Origin: JAPOXR01 sp965219635
Lineage (GTDB): Bacteria > Pseudomonadota > Alphaproteobacteria > Rhodobacterales > Rhodobacteraceae
Direction of reading: 5' to 3'
Assembly (NCBI GenBank): GCA_965219635.1
Contig: OZ244783.1
Location: 2,666,001 to 2,730,000, forward strand
Length of the DNA: 64,000 bases
In this document: piece by piece, positions 44,957-54,904 of the stretch
How positions within the stretch are numbered: position 1 is the first letter of the stretch
How the letters are laid out: the number at the start of each line of letters is the position of its first letter
Made by a program: the position numbers and the translations under genes
Notes under the pieces: generated by a model
The model's input: only the letters and a program-made list of their open reading frames with translations
Databases searched by the model: none
What the model was told of the DNA's origin: nothing

Positions 44957-46063
44957 TCACTCGATGCTGCTGGCCTGATAGCTGGAACGAGCCAGCCACT
45001 CCGGGTGGACTTCCACTCCCCAGCCTGGAGCGTCGCCTACTCGGACTTTACCGTCGACGACCTCATAGGGCGAGCGCCTGAACAACCCCTCCTGCCACGG
45101 ATAGTAGTCGGGGCCCTCGATCGAGAATTCCAGATATTTGCCTGCATTCGGAAGTGCCTTCAGAAGGTGCATCGTGAACAGAGTCACCAGCGAAAGGTTT
45201 GCGCAGTGGGGCGTCACCGGAATACCCGCCTCCGAGGCCATGCGGGCCACACGCAACGCCCGGCAGATGCCTCCTACATAAAGTACATCAGGTTGAACAA
45301 TATCGACCACATGATCGTCGATAATCTGCCGCCAGACCGCCAGGTCACAGTCCTGCTCACCACCTGTGACATCAATTTCGAGCGCCTCCGTGACCTGCCG
45401 GGTCTGATCCAGTTCCCAGTATGGGCACGGCTCCTCGAAATGGCAGAATCCGTGATCCTCCAGCATCCTGCCAACCTCAACCGCCCGCTTCGGCGAGTAG
45501 CATGAATTGGCATCAATCAGCAGTTCAACATCGGCACCCAAGCCGTCGCGCATGGCGGGTATGAGTTCTTCGGTCCTGCCTGGCCATTCGTCTTGATCGC
45601 GGCCGACTTCAGCCCCCGCCCTGACCTTGAATGCCGTAAATCCCATTTCGTCGCGAAGGCGCTTGAGGCGCTCGACTTCATCAGCCGGTGTGATGTCCCG
45701 TTTCATGGACGAGGCATAGGCCCTGATCCATCCCGGCGAGCCGCCAAGCAATTCCACCACCGGCTTGCCTGCAATCTTGCCACGGGCATCCCAGATGGCA
45801 GTGTCCACTCCAGCCATTGCCCGGCGCAGGTAGGATCCCGGGAATTTGTGCTCGCGTTCGGTAACGAGGTCGAGCAGGTCATCAAGGTCTTCGCTGACAT
45901 CTCTTCCGAGCATCCAGGGAACGACCTGGCGATGCAGAACCAGCGCCGATATGTCCGAATTGTAGGTAGAGAGTTGCCCCCACCCAGTGGTTCCGCAATC
46001 GAAAGTGGCCCTTACAAACCCGACATTCACGTCAGCAAAGGTCTCCAGCTTGCAGAGTTTCAT
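44957..46063 (-). CDS. Mandelate racemase/muconate lactonising enzyme-family (enolase superfamily) protein
   Basis: The protein has 368 residues. The barrel carries FKVRAG (second-strand Lys), metal ligands in LLIDANSCYS, HFEEPCP and TGGEQD, and a late IPVTPHCANLS with the active-site His. The N-terminal capping domain contains YLRRAMAGVDTAIWDARGK. Members abstract the alpha proton of a carboxylate, usually dehydrating or racemising an acid sugar. The start overlaps the upstream GMC oxidoreductase stop by four bases, so the two are coupled and may act in sequence on one sugar acid. Confidence 0.9.
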   Translation of the reverse strand: MKLCKLETFADVNVGFVRATFDCGTTGWGQLSTYNSDISALVLHRQVVPWMLGRDVSEDLDDLLDLVTEREHKFPGSYLRRAMAGVDTAIWDARGKIAGKPVVELLGGSPGWIRAYASSMKRDITPADEVERLKRLRDEMGFTAFKVRAGAEVGRDQDEWPGRTEELIPAMRDGLGADVELLIDANSCYSPKRAVEVGRMLEDHGFCHFEEPCPYWELDQTRQVTEALEIDVTGGEQDCDLAVWRQIIDDHVVDIVQPDVLYVGGICRALRVARMASEAGIPVTPHCANLSLVTLFTMHLLKALPNAGKYLEFSIEGPDYYPWQEGLFRRSPYEVVDGKVRVGDAPGWGVEVHPEWLARSSYQASSIE

Positions 46064-47730
46064 GTTCTGGTTTCCTCAATGATGATGTCGGATGCCTTTT
46101 CGGCGACCATAAGGGTCGGCGCGCCGGTATTGCCGGAAGTGATGTTCGGAAACACCGAAGCGTCAACGACGCGCAGGCCAGCGGCGCCGTGAACCCGCAA
46201 CCTGCTGTCGACCACCGAGTTCTTCACCGAACTGCCCATTCTGCATGTGCAGCAGGGGTGGAAGACAGTGTTTGCGGTCTCTTGGATGAGGCCGAGCAGT
46301 TCTGCGTCTTCTGAATCCAGCCCTTCATCACCCATTCTCTCATCTATGATCCCCTTCATCGCATCGGTTTCCGAAAGTCGGTAGATGAAGCGCAATCCGG
46401 CGAGCATCTGGTTCCGGTCATCCTCGGTGGCCAGGTAATTCGGCGCTATTTTTGGCGGTTCCCCCGGATAAGGAGAGCGGATGGAAATGCTTCCCGTGCT
46501 CGTCGGCCTGCAGGGATTGAAGCTCAGAAGGAACCCCGGAAAACTGTCCGGCAGCAGCAGCGGGCGTTTGCCTTCAGGCATTCTCGTATAGCTTGCGGGC
46601 GAAAAATAAAGCTGGATGTCCGGATGCCGTTGCTCTGGCGCGCTTCTTACGAAACCACCGACCTGGTTCACGCTCATCGACAACGGTCCGCGCCTGGTGA
46701 TGAGATAGCGCAACCCGATCAGCACCCGCCCTGTCCAGGGTCGAAGCACCTGATTGAGCGTGGGAAATCTGCTCTTGAATGCAAGATCTACGCACAGATG
46801 ATCCTGCAGGTTCTGACCGACTGCCGGCGAGTCCACTATCGGCCGGATACCCGCGTCCTTGAGCGCATCCGGCCGGCCGACACCAGAGAGTTGCAGCAGT
46901 CTCGGCGAGTCCACAGCACCTGCCGACAGGATGACTTCCCTTCTGGCCCGTGCGACCAGCCGCCTGCCAGCCTGCACAAACTGCACAGCCGTGGCGCGAC
47001 TGCCCTCAAACTCAATGCGCTCGGCAAGCGCATGCTTGAGCACACGGAGATTGGGACGCTTCAATGCAGGATGCAGATAGCTGGTTGAAGCCGAAGCCCT
47101 GAAGCCACCGCGTGTGGTCGTCTGGTAGTATGCTGCGCCCTCGTAATCCGTCCCGTTATGGTCCTCGGTGAATGGATGTCCGGCCTCAATGCAGGCCTTG
47201 ATGAATGAACCACACAGCGAATGAACTTCGCCGGACCTGTCGGCCACTGGCTGTGGACCGCCGATCCCGCGCGCTGAACTGGCGGGCCCCGACCAGTCCT
47301 CCAACTTCCTGAACCACGGCTCGACATCCGCCCAGGACCAGCCGTCGGCACCAGCAGACTGCCAGTCCGCATAATCATTCGGAAGTCCTCTCGCATAGAC
47401 CATTGCGTTGATCGAACTGGAGCCGCCCAGGATCTTTCCCCGGGGCCAGTAGATCGAACGCCCTCCAAGCCGGCTTTCGGGTTCGGTCTCGTATTTCCAG
47501 TTGACCCGGCCGTCATGGAAACACCTGCCGTATCCGATTGGCATCCGAACCCATATGCTCCGGTCCGAGCCTCCGGCCTCGATCAGAAGCACCCTGCGGC
47601 GACCGTCCTCTGTCAGGCGGTTTGCGAGCACGCAGCCTGCGGACCCTGCTCCAACAATGACAAAGTCATATTCACCATCCAGAAGACTCGATGGCGATTG
47701 CGCCGGGTTCGGATCTGACCAGTGGGTCAC
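46060..47730 (-). CDS. GMC-family FAD-dependent oxidoreductase, second
   Basis: The protein has 556 residues. FAD binding is by YDFVIVGAGSAGCVLANRL near 21-40, then GKILGGSSSINAMVYARG near 97, the second signature GAVDSPRLLQLSGVG near 267, and the active-site block TVFHPCCTCRMG with SGNTGAPTLMVAEKASDII at the end. The distance from the first GMC enzyme (25169-26782) and modest similarity suggest separate paralogues. Its coupling to the enolase-superfamily gene suggests oxidation of an alcohol group of a sugar acid or polyol. Confidence 0.92.
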   Translation of the reverse strand: MTHWSDPNPAQSPSSLLDGEYDFVIVGAGSAGCVLANRLTEDGRRRVLLIEAGGSDRSIWVRMPIGYGRCFHDGRVNWKYETEPESRLGGRSIYWPRGKILGGSSSINAMVYARGLPNDYADWQSAGADGWSWADVEPWFRKLEDWSGPASSARGIGGPQPVADRSGEVHSLCGSFIKACIEAGHPFTEDHNGTDYEGAAYYQTTTRGGFRASASTSYLHPALKRPNLRVLKHALAERIEFEGSRATAVQFVQAGRRLVARARREVILSAGAVDSPRLLQLSGVGRPDALKDAGIRPIVDSPAVGQNLQDHLCVDLAFKSRFPTLNQVLRPWTGRVLIGLRYLITRRGPLSMSVNQVGGFVRSAPEQRHPDIQLYFSPASYTRMPEGKRPLLLPDSFPGFLLSFNPCRPTSTGSISIRSPYPGEPPKIAPNYLATEDDRNQMLAGLRFIYRLSETDAMKGIIDERMGDEGLDSEDAELLGLIQETANTVFHPCCTCRMGSSVKNSVVDSRLRVHGAAGLRVVDASVFPNITSGNTGAPTLMVAEKASDIIIEETRT

Positions 47731-47793
47731 TGCCGTTCAGCTATCGAATTGCCAGCCTGTCCCCCTATGCCGGCGGCACGGGGCTGGCCCACG

Positions 47794-48552
47794 CTACGCG
47801 GCGGCGCGAAGCTCTTTGATCCTGTCATATGCGTCATTGGCGGCGGCCAACTTGCGTTCCCCGATCTTGCGCATCTCCTCGGGCAATCCACGCGCCATCG
47901 CCAGATCGGGATGGTTCTCCTTGAGGATCTTCCGGTGCGCCTGCTTGATTGCCTCATCGCTGGCATCGGGCCGCACTCCAAGAATCTCGTAGGGATCGTC
48001 CTTCGCCTGTTGGGTCGCCCGGCGGCTTCCGTATATGAATTCCAGGCGGCGAAGATCGTGTTCCTGAATGCCAAGAATGCCGGCCACATCCGCAATGAAT
48101 TGGCGTTCTGCCGGGTGATAGTTGCCGTCGACACTGGCGATTGAGAGCAGCGCGGCGATGACGTTCCTGCACATCTCACGGTCGTGCCCGAAGATCTGAA
48201 ACACCTGATGGGCGTAGATTTCATAGCCAGCGGCATCCTGTTTTGCCTGGTTGAATATAACCCCGACAGCCTCGATCTCGCTCTCCTGAAACGCGAAGGC
48301 TTTCCTGAACGCAGCAATCTCGTCCCGAGTGACCCGGCCATCCACCTTGCAGAGCTTTGCTGCCAGGATAACGACGGAAAACATGAACGCAGCCTGCCGT
48401 TGCTCCGGCGAGTCGATGCGTTCTGCAGCTTTGGTCCGGCGGGACTTCCGGTCGGCGACCATGTGGCCCGCGGCAGCTCCGACGAGGGCCCCAATCGGCC
48501 CGCCAATGGCAAATCCCAGAACACCGCCCCAAAGCTTGCCAAGTACACCCAT
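47794..48552 (-). CDS. TerB-like/J-domain protein (DjlA-type)
   Basis: The protein has 252 residues from ATG 48552, with GGAGGGG upstream. An N-terminal glycine-rich hydrophobic hairpin (about 3-30: LGKLWGGVLGFAIGGPIGAL) could insert in the membrane. A TerB-like helical domain (about 50-165, with CKVDGRVTRDEIAAFRK and SVDGNYHPAERQFI acidic loops) follows, then a C-terminal J domain (about 185-250, DPYEILGV, KILKENHPDLA with HPD). J domains stimulate DnaK ATPase, so this is a membrane-linked cochaperone. It is a conserved, non-accessory gene in alphaproteobacteria. Confidence 0.9.
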   Translation of the reverse strand: MGVLGKLWGGVLGFAIGGPIGALVGAAAGHMVADRKSRRTKAAERIDSPEQRQAAFMFSVVILAAKLCKVDGRVTRDEIAAFRKAFAFQESEIEAVGVIFNQAKQDAAGYEIYAHQVFQIFGHDREMCRNVIAALLSIASVDGNYHPAERQFIADVAGILGIQEHDLRRLEFIYGSRRATQQAKDDPYEILGVRPDASDEAIKQAHRKILKENHPDLAMARGLPEEMRKIGERKLAAANDAYDRIKELRAAA

Positions 48553-49110
48553 GCCGGAATTCCCCTCCGCTGCCTGCGATGCCACTATCCGACCCGACCC
48601 CGCTTGCCAAGAATGCTGCCACTGCCGGCAATCGTCTCAAGCAATCGCTTCACTGGAGCGGACTGCGTCTGCGTTTCAACTGCAGCTATTGGTGTGCCGT
48701 AAGAAAGAGGCTGTTGCCAGACGGCCAGAACGGCGATTGGCGCAAGCCAACCGATAGAACAGAATTGCTACCCATCAGGCGGATGGAATGATGGCTCCGG
48801 CAGCCGGAAGTATTGGTGCTTTGCCGCTACCGGCGATGGATGCGATCTACTGGCCAGGAACCAGCTTCTGGGATTGGCAGCAGAGCCTCAACACATCCAC
48901 AGCCGGATCTGATGAAGGTCCGGCAATTGACCATTTCCTTGGAAGACCCGAGCGAAACCCGGCACGGTTCACGGACGGCCGCCTTGCCTCAAACCGCTTG
49001 CAACCTGCCCGGATTGACTGTCAAGGTTGCCGCGAAGCTGGTACCGCCGCCCGTTCGCTGGGTGGCAACGCCAGCAACCCGGCAGGCAGTTGAACCGGAT
49101 TGGCGCAGGG
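48553..49110. other. Intergenic stretch without a supported gene
   Basis: About 560 bp between divergent genes. Short overlapping frames show no family similarity. It probably contains promoters for the DjlA-type gene and for the hydrolase at 49111. Confidence 0.4.
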
Positions 49111-50664
49111 ATGGCAGATCTCCAACGGCCCAGAAACGTCCTGATTGTCGTCATTGATCAGTTGAGAGCCGAATGCCTGAACCTGGCAATCGGCGGCAAT
49201 CTTGCCATGCCGAACCTGAACGGCTTCAAGAGGTCGGCAACAACCTTCAATCGCCACTATTGCGTCACGGTTCCCTGCGGTCCGTCTAGGGCAAGCCTTC
49301 TCACCGGCCTCTATGCCATGAACCACCGGGCGTTGCGCAATGGTACACCGCTGCGCGCGGACATTTCCAACCTTGCGATCGAGTCGCGCAAGCACGGCTA
49401 TGAGCCATTGCTGTTCGGATACACCGACAGCTCAGGAGACCCTCGCAACCACCATCCGAACGATCCCGGCATCAGAAGATATGAAGGCGTCATGCCGGGC
49501 TTCACCGAGATCGTCGAAATGCGGATGGAGTCGGGAAGCTACCCCTGGAGGGCCAGCCTGTTCGAGCGGGGCTACGACCTTCCGGAATACAGCGAATTCT
49601 ATGCGCCCCGGACATTCGACGCTCAAACTGGCCCGCAGCCTCAGGACCCTTCCTTCTACAAGGCCGAAGACAGCGACACCGCGTTTCTGGCAGATGCCTG
49701 CTTGAGGGAGTTGGCCGTTCGCTCATCCTCTTCCTGGCTGGCATTGCTGACCTTCATTCGCCCGCATCCGCCCTTCATAGCCCCGGAGCCATACAATCGG
49801 CTGCATGATCCGACGAAGCTTGCGCAGCCGAAGCGAATGCCGACAGCAGAAAGCGAGGCTGGCGTTCATCCATTCATCGCCACCGGCGTGACAGACGGAG
49901 CGATCGGGTCCACGGTCCAAGGCTACGGGAACGGCCTCGACAATGAGTCGGAGCGCGATGTCAACGCTCTGCGGGCCGTCTATTACGGGCTTGCAAGCGA
50001 GGTCGATCATCACATCGGCCGCATCATCCGGTTCCTCAAGGAACAAGGAATGTACGACAACACGCTGATTGCCATTACCAGCGACCATGGCGAAATGCTT
50101 GGCGACCGGCGGCATTGGGGCAAGCAAACGATATTCGAGGAAGCCTTCCATGTGCCATTGCTGATCAGGGATCCGGAACGGAGCGCGATGCACGGCCAGG
50201 AGGTTGATGAATTCACTGAGTCGGTTGATTTGACGCCCACTGTCCTTGACTGGATTGGGGAGGATTGGCCGACCGCCATGAACGGGCTGTCACTACTCCA
50301 ACATCTGGATGGGCATCGACCTGTCGACTGGAAGGATTGCAGCTTTGCCGAGTTTGACTATGGCGAGCCGGACAAGCCGAGCCGCAGACAGCGGGAACTG
50401 CGTATCGGCTTCCGGGAGGCCAATCTGGCCATCCTGCGCGAACACAGATTCAAGCTTGTCCACTTCAACGGTGGACTGCCGCCCCTGCTCTTCGACATGG
50501 AGTCACCGGAAGGCGAAACGCGGAACCTGGCCGAAGATTCAGCCTATTCAGGCGAACTGTTGCGCCTGACGCGCAAGATGCTGGATCACAAGATGCGTCA
50601 TGCCGACCACGCGCTGTCGGACCTGAAAGTGACGGGCGAGGGAACCGTCAGCTACCGGCGCTGA
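49111..50664 (+). CDS. Sulfatase-fold hydrolase, phosphonate monoester hydrolase-like
   Basis: The protein has 517 residues from ATG 49111; a longer frame begins at 49027. The formylglycine motif C-x-P-x-R is C56-G-P-S-R60 (VTVPCGPSRASLLTGLYAMNH written in part), with metal ligands D16 in VVIDQ and the later TSDHGEMLGD. The block around CGPSRASLLTGLY with FGYTDSSGDPR resembles phosphonate monoester hydrolases/arylsulfatases of rhizobia. It would need a formylglycine-generating enzyme, not in the window. No signal peptide, so cytoplasmic. It could feed the phosphonate genes at 60.8-64 kb. Its 3' end overlaps the convergent ABC ATPase gene by 17 bp. Confidence 0.85.
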   Translation: MADLQRPRNVLIVVIDQLRAECLNLAIGGNLAMPNLNGFKRSATTFNRHYCVTVPCGPSRASLLTGLYAMNHRALRNGTPLRADISNLAIESRKHGYEPLLFGYTDSSGDPRNHHPNDPGIRRYEGVMPGFTEIVEMRMESGSYPWRASLFERGYDLPEYSEFYAPRTFDAQTGPQPQDPSFYKAEDSDTAFLADACLRELAVRSSSSWLALLTFIRPHPPFIAPEPYNRLHDPTKLAQPKRMPTAESEAGVHPFIATGVTDGAIGSTVQGYGNGLDNESERDVNALRAVYYGLASEVDHHIGRIIRFLKEQGMYDNTLIAITSDHGEMLGDRRHWGKQTIFEEAFHVPLLIRDPERSAMHGQEVDEFTESVDLTPTVLDWIGEDWPTAMNGLSLLQHLDGHRPVDWKDCSFAEFDYGEPDKPSRRQRELRIGFREANLAILREHRFKLVHFNGGLPPLLFDMESPEGETRNLAEDSAYSGELLRLTRKMLDHKMRHADHALSDLKVTGEGTVSYRR

Positions 50665-51685
50665 CGCTCTCTGTCACAGGGGGCGCTGCCACCTCCTGCA
50701 ATTCCTGCCAACGATGGCAGGCAACATTATGGCGTCCCTCGACATTCTCCAGAGCCGGCTCGCTGGTGCGGCAGATGTCGATCGCAAACGGACACCTCGT
50801 CTGGAACTTGCAGCCTGGGGGTGGATTGGTCTGGGAAGGGATTTCGCCTTCAAGCTTCTGCGCCTTGCCCCGGTCATCCGGATCAAGTGACGGAATGGCC
50901 GATAGCAGCGCCTTGGTGTAGGGGTGCTTTGGCGCAGAGAACAGTTCCCTCGTCGGGGCGGTTTCCACCAGCCTGCCAAAATACATCAGCGCCACATGAT
51001 CACAGGTGTGGGCGACCACGCTCAGATCGTGGCTGATGAACAGGAAGGTCAGGCCAAGTTCGCTTTGAATCGACTTGAGCAGATTGAGAATGTCCGCCTG
51101 GATGGACACATCAAGGGCTGCAACGCTCTCATCCGCCACCACAAAGCGCGGCCGCGAAACCAGCGCCCTGGCGATTGATATCCGCTGGCGCTGCCCGCCG
51201 GAAAACGCATGCGGAAACCGCCGCAAATGCTCAAGGTTCAGCCGGCATTTTGCTGCGATCTCCCTGACCCTCTCGTCGGTTTCCTGGCGCGACGAGGTCA
51301 GTTTCATGACTTCCAGAGGCTCGGCGATGATGTCCCTGACTGTCATGCGCGGACTCAATGCCGCATAAGGGTCCTGAAAGATCAGTTGGGCGCGGGAATG
51401 ATAATCCCGTTGTTGCTGGCGGGTCAGCGAACCCAGATCGTAATCGACTTCATCATCAGTGTAAGTCACCTTGCCTTCGGTGATCGGATTGGCCAGCAGC
51501 AAGGCGCGCCCGAGTGTTGTCTTGCCCGACCCTGACTCTCCCACCAGTCCGAAGAACTTCCCCTTTTCGATGTCAATGCTGACATCCTCGACAGCATGGA
51601 CAAAGGTCTTCTCAGAGAGCAGGCCACCGCCCAGAGGAAAGCGGACAGAGAGATTGCGCGCCGATATCAGGATGTCGTTGCTCAT
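50648..51685 (-). CDS. oppF: Peptide-type ABC transporter ATP-binding protein (OppF-like)
   Basis: The protein has 345 residues from ATG 51685 (a longer frame to 51814 overlaps the partner gene). Walker A GESGSGKTTLGR, signature FSGGQRQRISIARAL, Walker B VVADESVAALD and the C-terminal PGCKFQTRCPFAIDIC region that closes OppF-type subunits. The start overlaps oppD stop as ATGA. It is the last gene of the five-gene importer operon. Confidence 0.93.
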   Translation of the reverse strand: MSNDILISARNLSVRFPLGGGLLSEKTFVHAVEDVSIDIEKGKFFGLVGESGSGKTTLGRALLLANPITEGKVTYTDDEVDYDLGSLTRQQQRDYHSRAQLIFQDPYAALSPRMTVRDIIAEPLEVMKLTSSRQETDERVREIAAKCRLNLEHLRRFPHAFSGGQRQRISIARALVSRPRFVVADESVAALDVSIQADILNLLKSIQSELGLTFLFISHDLSVVAHTCDHVALMYFGRLVETAPTRELFSAPKHPYTKALLSAIPSLDPDDRGKAQKLEGEIPSQTNPPPGCKFQTRCPFAIDICRTSEPALENVEGRHNVACHRWQELQEVAAPPVTESVSAGS

Positions 51686-52683
51686 GCCGCGTCCCGCGCT
51701 GCTTCTATCAGGTGACAGGCGGCACTGTGGTTTGCGCCAACGGGATTGAAGACCGGCATCGACCGCATGCAGACATCGCCGATCAGTGACGGGCACCTTG
51801 TATGGAAGACGCATCCGGCGGGCCGTTCCAGCGGCGACGGAATATCACCGGCGACGGGGGTCAGTGGTGCGTCGAGATCTTCCAACTTCGGCAGCGCCGC
51901 CAGCAGTCCCTGGGTGTAGGGATGGGCCGGGTTCCGGATAACCTCCCGCACGGGGCCGTGTTCGACCAATTTCCCGAGATACATGACCGCGACCTCGTCG
52001 GCAGTCTGGGCGATAACCCCGAGATCATGCGTGATGAAGATGATTGCCATTCCGAAGTCTGCAACCAGATCCTTCATCAGGTCGATCACTTGCGCCTGGA
52101 TCGTAACGTCGAGGGCAGTCGTTGGTTCGTCGGCGATCAACAACTTGGGCCGGGTCGACAGCGCCATGGCGATCATGGCGCGCTGGCGCATGCCTCCGGA
52201 AAGTTCGAACGCATACTGCCGGAAGCGTTTGGAAGCATCCGCAATGCCGACCCTCTCCAGCATCTGGACCGAATGGCTCTCGGCCTCCGAGCGGGACATG
52301 TCGCTGTGTATGAGCAACTGCTCCACCATCTGGTCGCCGATGGTGATCGCAGGTGCAAAGCTGGCCATTGGTTCCTGGAAAATCATTGAGATCGACCCGC
52401 CGCGGACGACCTGGAGCTCGCGGCTGGTCTTCAGGGACATGATGTCCACCGGGCCGTAATCCAGATTCAGCATGATGCGGGTGTTGTCGCCATAAACGGC
52501 GTTGCCGGAGTTCAGCTTCATCAGGGATTTGGCAGTGACAGATTTGCCCGAACCACTCTCGCCGACCAGTCCGAGAATCTTGCCGCGCTGCAGGTTGACC
52601 GAAACGTCGTCAACTGCCGTAACCCTTCCCTCGTCCGTATCGAACTGGATGGTCAGATTGCCGATTTCCAGAAGCGGCTTCAT
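51682..52683 (-). CDS. oppD: Peptide-type ABC transporter ATP-binding protein (OppD-like)
   Basis: The protein has 333 residues. Walker A GESGSGKSVTAKSLM near 40, signature ELSGGMRQRAMIAMAL, Walker B LLIADEPTTALD and the C-terminal Cys-rich PAGCVFHTRCPSLIGDVC segment, whose cysteines may hold an iron-sulphur cluster as reported for some peptide importers. It overlaps both neighbours by four bases (ATGA), showing tight coupling. Confidence 0.93.
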   Translation of the reverse strand: MKPLLEIGNLTIQFDTDEGRVTAVDDVSVNLQRGKILGLVGESGSGKSVTAKSLMKLNSGNAVYGDNTRIMLNLDYGPVDIMSLKTSRELQVVRGGSISMIFQEPMASFAPAITIGDQMVEQLLIHSDMSRSEAESHSVQMLERVGIADASKRFRQYAFELSGGMRQRAMIAMALSTRPKLLIADEPTTALDVTIQAQVIDLMKDLVADFGMAIIFITHDLGVIAQTADEVAVMYLGKLVEHGPVREVIRNPAHPYTQGLLAALPKLEDLDAPLTPVAGDIPSPLERPAGCVFHTRCPSLIGDVCMRSMPVFNPVGANHSAACHLIEAARDAA

Positions 52684-53843
52684 TTCTGGATATCCGCATA
52701 GGGATCAGCAGCGTCCCGTAACCCGTCCCCGACAAAAACGAAGGCCATTACCAACGTGATGAAGAAGAGGACCGGGATGAAGTACCACTGGTAGTTGAGA
52801 AGCACATCGGCATTGGTGACGTTCTGCAGCATCACCCCGAGCGAATTAACCGGATCCTTGAGGCCAAGTCCTATGAAGCTCAATGCCGTTTCGGACAGGA
52901 CCATATAGGGAAACGAGATCACCAGATCGACGATGATGTAACTGGTGAAACTGGGCAGCAGATGGCGGCGTATGATGTGGCTTGAGGAAGCGCCGCAGAG
53001 CTGGGCCGCGAGCACATATTCCTGGTTCCTTTCGGACAGCAGGTGCGTGCGCACCCTCCGGGCAAGCGTCGGCCAGCCTATGAATCCCAGAATGATCGAG
53101 ATGAAGAAGAACCTCGTTTCGGCACTCCATTCGTCCGGCACGAAAGCGGCCAGCGCCATAAACAGCGGGATTGCTGGTACCGTCCTGACGGCATCAGTGA
53201 ACATCTGCGCCGCAGAGTCGATATAACCGCCGTAATAGCCGGATACCCCTCCTATAATCAGCGCCAGAACAAAGGCTATCAGAACACCGATGGTGCCAAC
53301 CGCAAGCGACGTGTTGATGGCGTGCAGTGTTCTCGAGAAGATGTCCTTGCCGCTGGCGTCCGTTCCGAAGAGATGGATCTTGCCCTCCTCAACACCGAAG
53401 AGATGCCGGTCGAACGTCAGGAACGGAATCCTGAACAGGGTGTATTCCGATCCTTTGGGCAGGAAGGTCAGGTAGCGGCGCTTGTCACGATTGACTTCGG
53501 TGACCCACCGGAAGTTGGTCTGAATGGAGCGCGTGCGCTCATAGGAATAGATGAAGGGCCGCCATGAACACCCATTCTCGTCGCAGAACTTCGGGATCTG
53601 CGGCGCGCCGTTGGTGTAATCCTTGTTCCTTCCGGCTACCGTGGGATCGTATGGAGACAGGAATGGCGCAGCCAATCCGCATATCACCAGGAAGAAAAGG
53701 ATATATGCGGCGATCATTGCCGACCGGATCCTCCGGAACCTCGCCCAGATGAGCTGGCCCTGGGATGCGGTGAAATAGGCTTCCTTCAGCTTCTGGTCGA
53801 CATTCGGGTCGGTGGTGTTTTCTGGTTGGGCGATCTCCGTCAT
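52680..53843 (-). CDS. oppC: Peptide-type ABC transporter permease (OppC-like)
   Basis: The protein has 387 residues, longer than typical OppC (about 300), because of a roughly 90-residue periplasmic insert after the first helix (about 60-150: GAPQIPKFCDENGCSWRPF, YERTRSIQTNF). The permease core has GTDASGKDIFSRTLHAINTS, ARRVRTHLLSERNQEYVLAA (EAA-type loop) and the end helix. Such long OppC forms occur in importers of larger or unusual peptides. Overlaps OppD start by four bases. Confidence 0.92.
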   Translation of the reverse strand: MTEIAQPENTTDPNVDQKLKEAYFTASQGQLIWARFRRIRSAMIAAYILFFLVICGLAAPFLSPYDPTVAGRNKDYTNGAPQIPKFCDENGCSWRPFIYSYERTRSIQTNFRWVTEVNRDKRRYLTFLPKGSEYTLFRIPFLTFDRHLFGVEEGKIHLFGTDASGKDIFSRTLHAINTSLAVGTIGVLIAFVLALIIGGVSGYYGGYIDSAAQMFTDAVRTVPAIPLFMALAAFVPDEWSAETRFFFISIILGFIGWPTLARRVRTHLLSERNQEYVLAAQLCGASSSHIIRRHLLPSFTSYIIVDLVISFPYMVLSETALSFIGLGLKDPVNSLGVMLQNVTNADVLLNYQWYFIPVLFFITLVMAFVFVGDGLRDAADPYADIQK

Positions 53844-53848
53844 CGGTC

Positions 53849-54853
53849 TTATCTCAGTATGCTCCTGCGGACCCGCGGGTCGATCAGCGCCAGCAGGATA
53901 TCGGTAAGGAAATTCAGGGTGACGATGCTGGCGGTCAACAAGAAGATGATGGCGCCGGCCAATTGCTGATCATTCGAGCGAGCCAGGGCTTCGATCAAAA
54001 GCGCACCCGCTTCGGTCAGCGTCATGATCAGTGCGACAATCGGCAATTCGTTGAAGATACGGTTCAGGTCGAACCCGAGCGAATTGATGATCGGTCCGAG
54101 GGCGTGACGGGCCGGATAGCGCATGATCAAGCGGCGCCCTGATACGCCTCGCGCCGCAGCGGCGGTCACGTAGAGCTTGCCGATCTCGTCGGACATAAGG
54201 GCGCGCACTGTCTGGATCGCGAATGCTGTCGCCGACCAGCCGAGAATGAAGACCGGCAGCCAGACATGGCCGAGAAAATCCATGACGCGCGCATACGACC
54301 ACTCGGCATCGCGGAATTCGCTGGAAAACAGCCCGGTCAGGCTCTCACCGAACTGCACGGTGAAGAAGAGCATGATCAGAAGCGCAAGCAGGAAGTTCGG
54401 CAGGGCCAGTCCCAGATAGCTGACCAGGCGGAGAGTATTGTTCAGCAACGGACTGTTGGCCGTCACAGAGATGATGCCCACCGGCACTGCGATGACGTAG
54501 GCAAGTATCAGCGACGTTATGCAAATCCCGAACGAAATCCAGAACTTGTCGCCGAGCAGATCGTTGATGTTGACCCGCAGGATGCAGCTGTCGCCGAACT
54601 CGCCGCGGAAGGCGTTACCAACCCAGGTTGTCCAACGGACCAGGAATGGCTTGTCGAGTCCGAGACGGGCCCGTTCCGCGTCAATGTCCTCGGTGGTGAT
54701 CTGGAGGCCCTGAGTGTTCTTGTAGGCGAGGTAGCGCTCGGCGCAATCGCCCGGAACGAGTTCCATAAGGCTGAATACGATAAGCGAAACAAGGAAGAGG
54801 GTAATGCAGGCCATGACTGCGCGCACGAGCGTGAATCTGGCAAACTGCAGCAT
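53849..54853 (-). CDS. oppB: Peptide-type ABC transporter permease (OppB-like)
   Basis: The protein has 334 residues from ATG 54853, preceded by GGGGGAGGAG; an in-frame TTG nine codons upstream is a weaker alternative. Six hydrophobic helices with the OppB loops: FGDSCILRVNINDLL, YLGLALPNFLLALLIMLFF and the EAA-type loop YVTAAAARGVSGRRLIMRYP. It ends five bases before the OppC start. Confidence 0.92.
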   Translation of the reverse strand: MLQFARFTLVRAVMACITLFLVSLIVFSLMELVPGDCAERYLAYKNTQGLQITTEDIDAERARLGLDKPFLVRWTTWVGNAFRGEFGDSCILRVNINDLLGDKFWISFGICITSLILAYVIAVPVGIISVTANSPLLNNTLRLVSYLGLALPNFLLALLIMLFFTVQFGESLTGLFSSEFRDAEWSYARVMDFLGHVWLPVFILGWSATAFAIQTVRALMSDEIGKLYVTAAAARGVSGRRLIMRYPARHALGPIINSLGFDLNRIFNELPIVALIMTLTEAGALLIEALARSNDQQLAGAIIFLLTASIVTLNFLTDILLALIDPRVRRSILR

Positions 54854-54904
54854 GCTCCTCCCCCGGTTGGGATCAGCCAAGAAAAGTTCCGCTGGACAGC
54901 GGAT

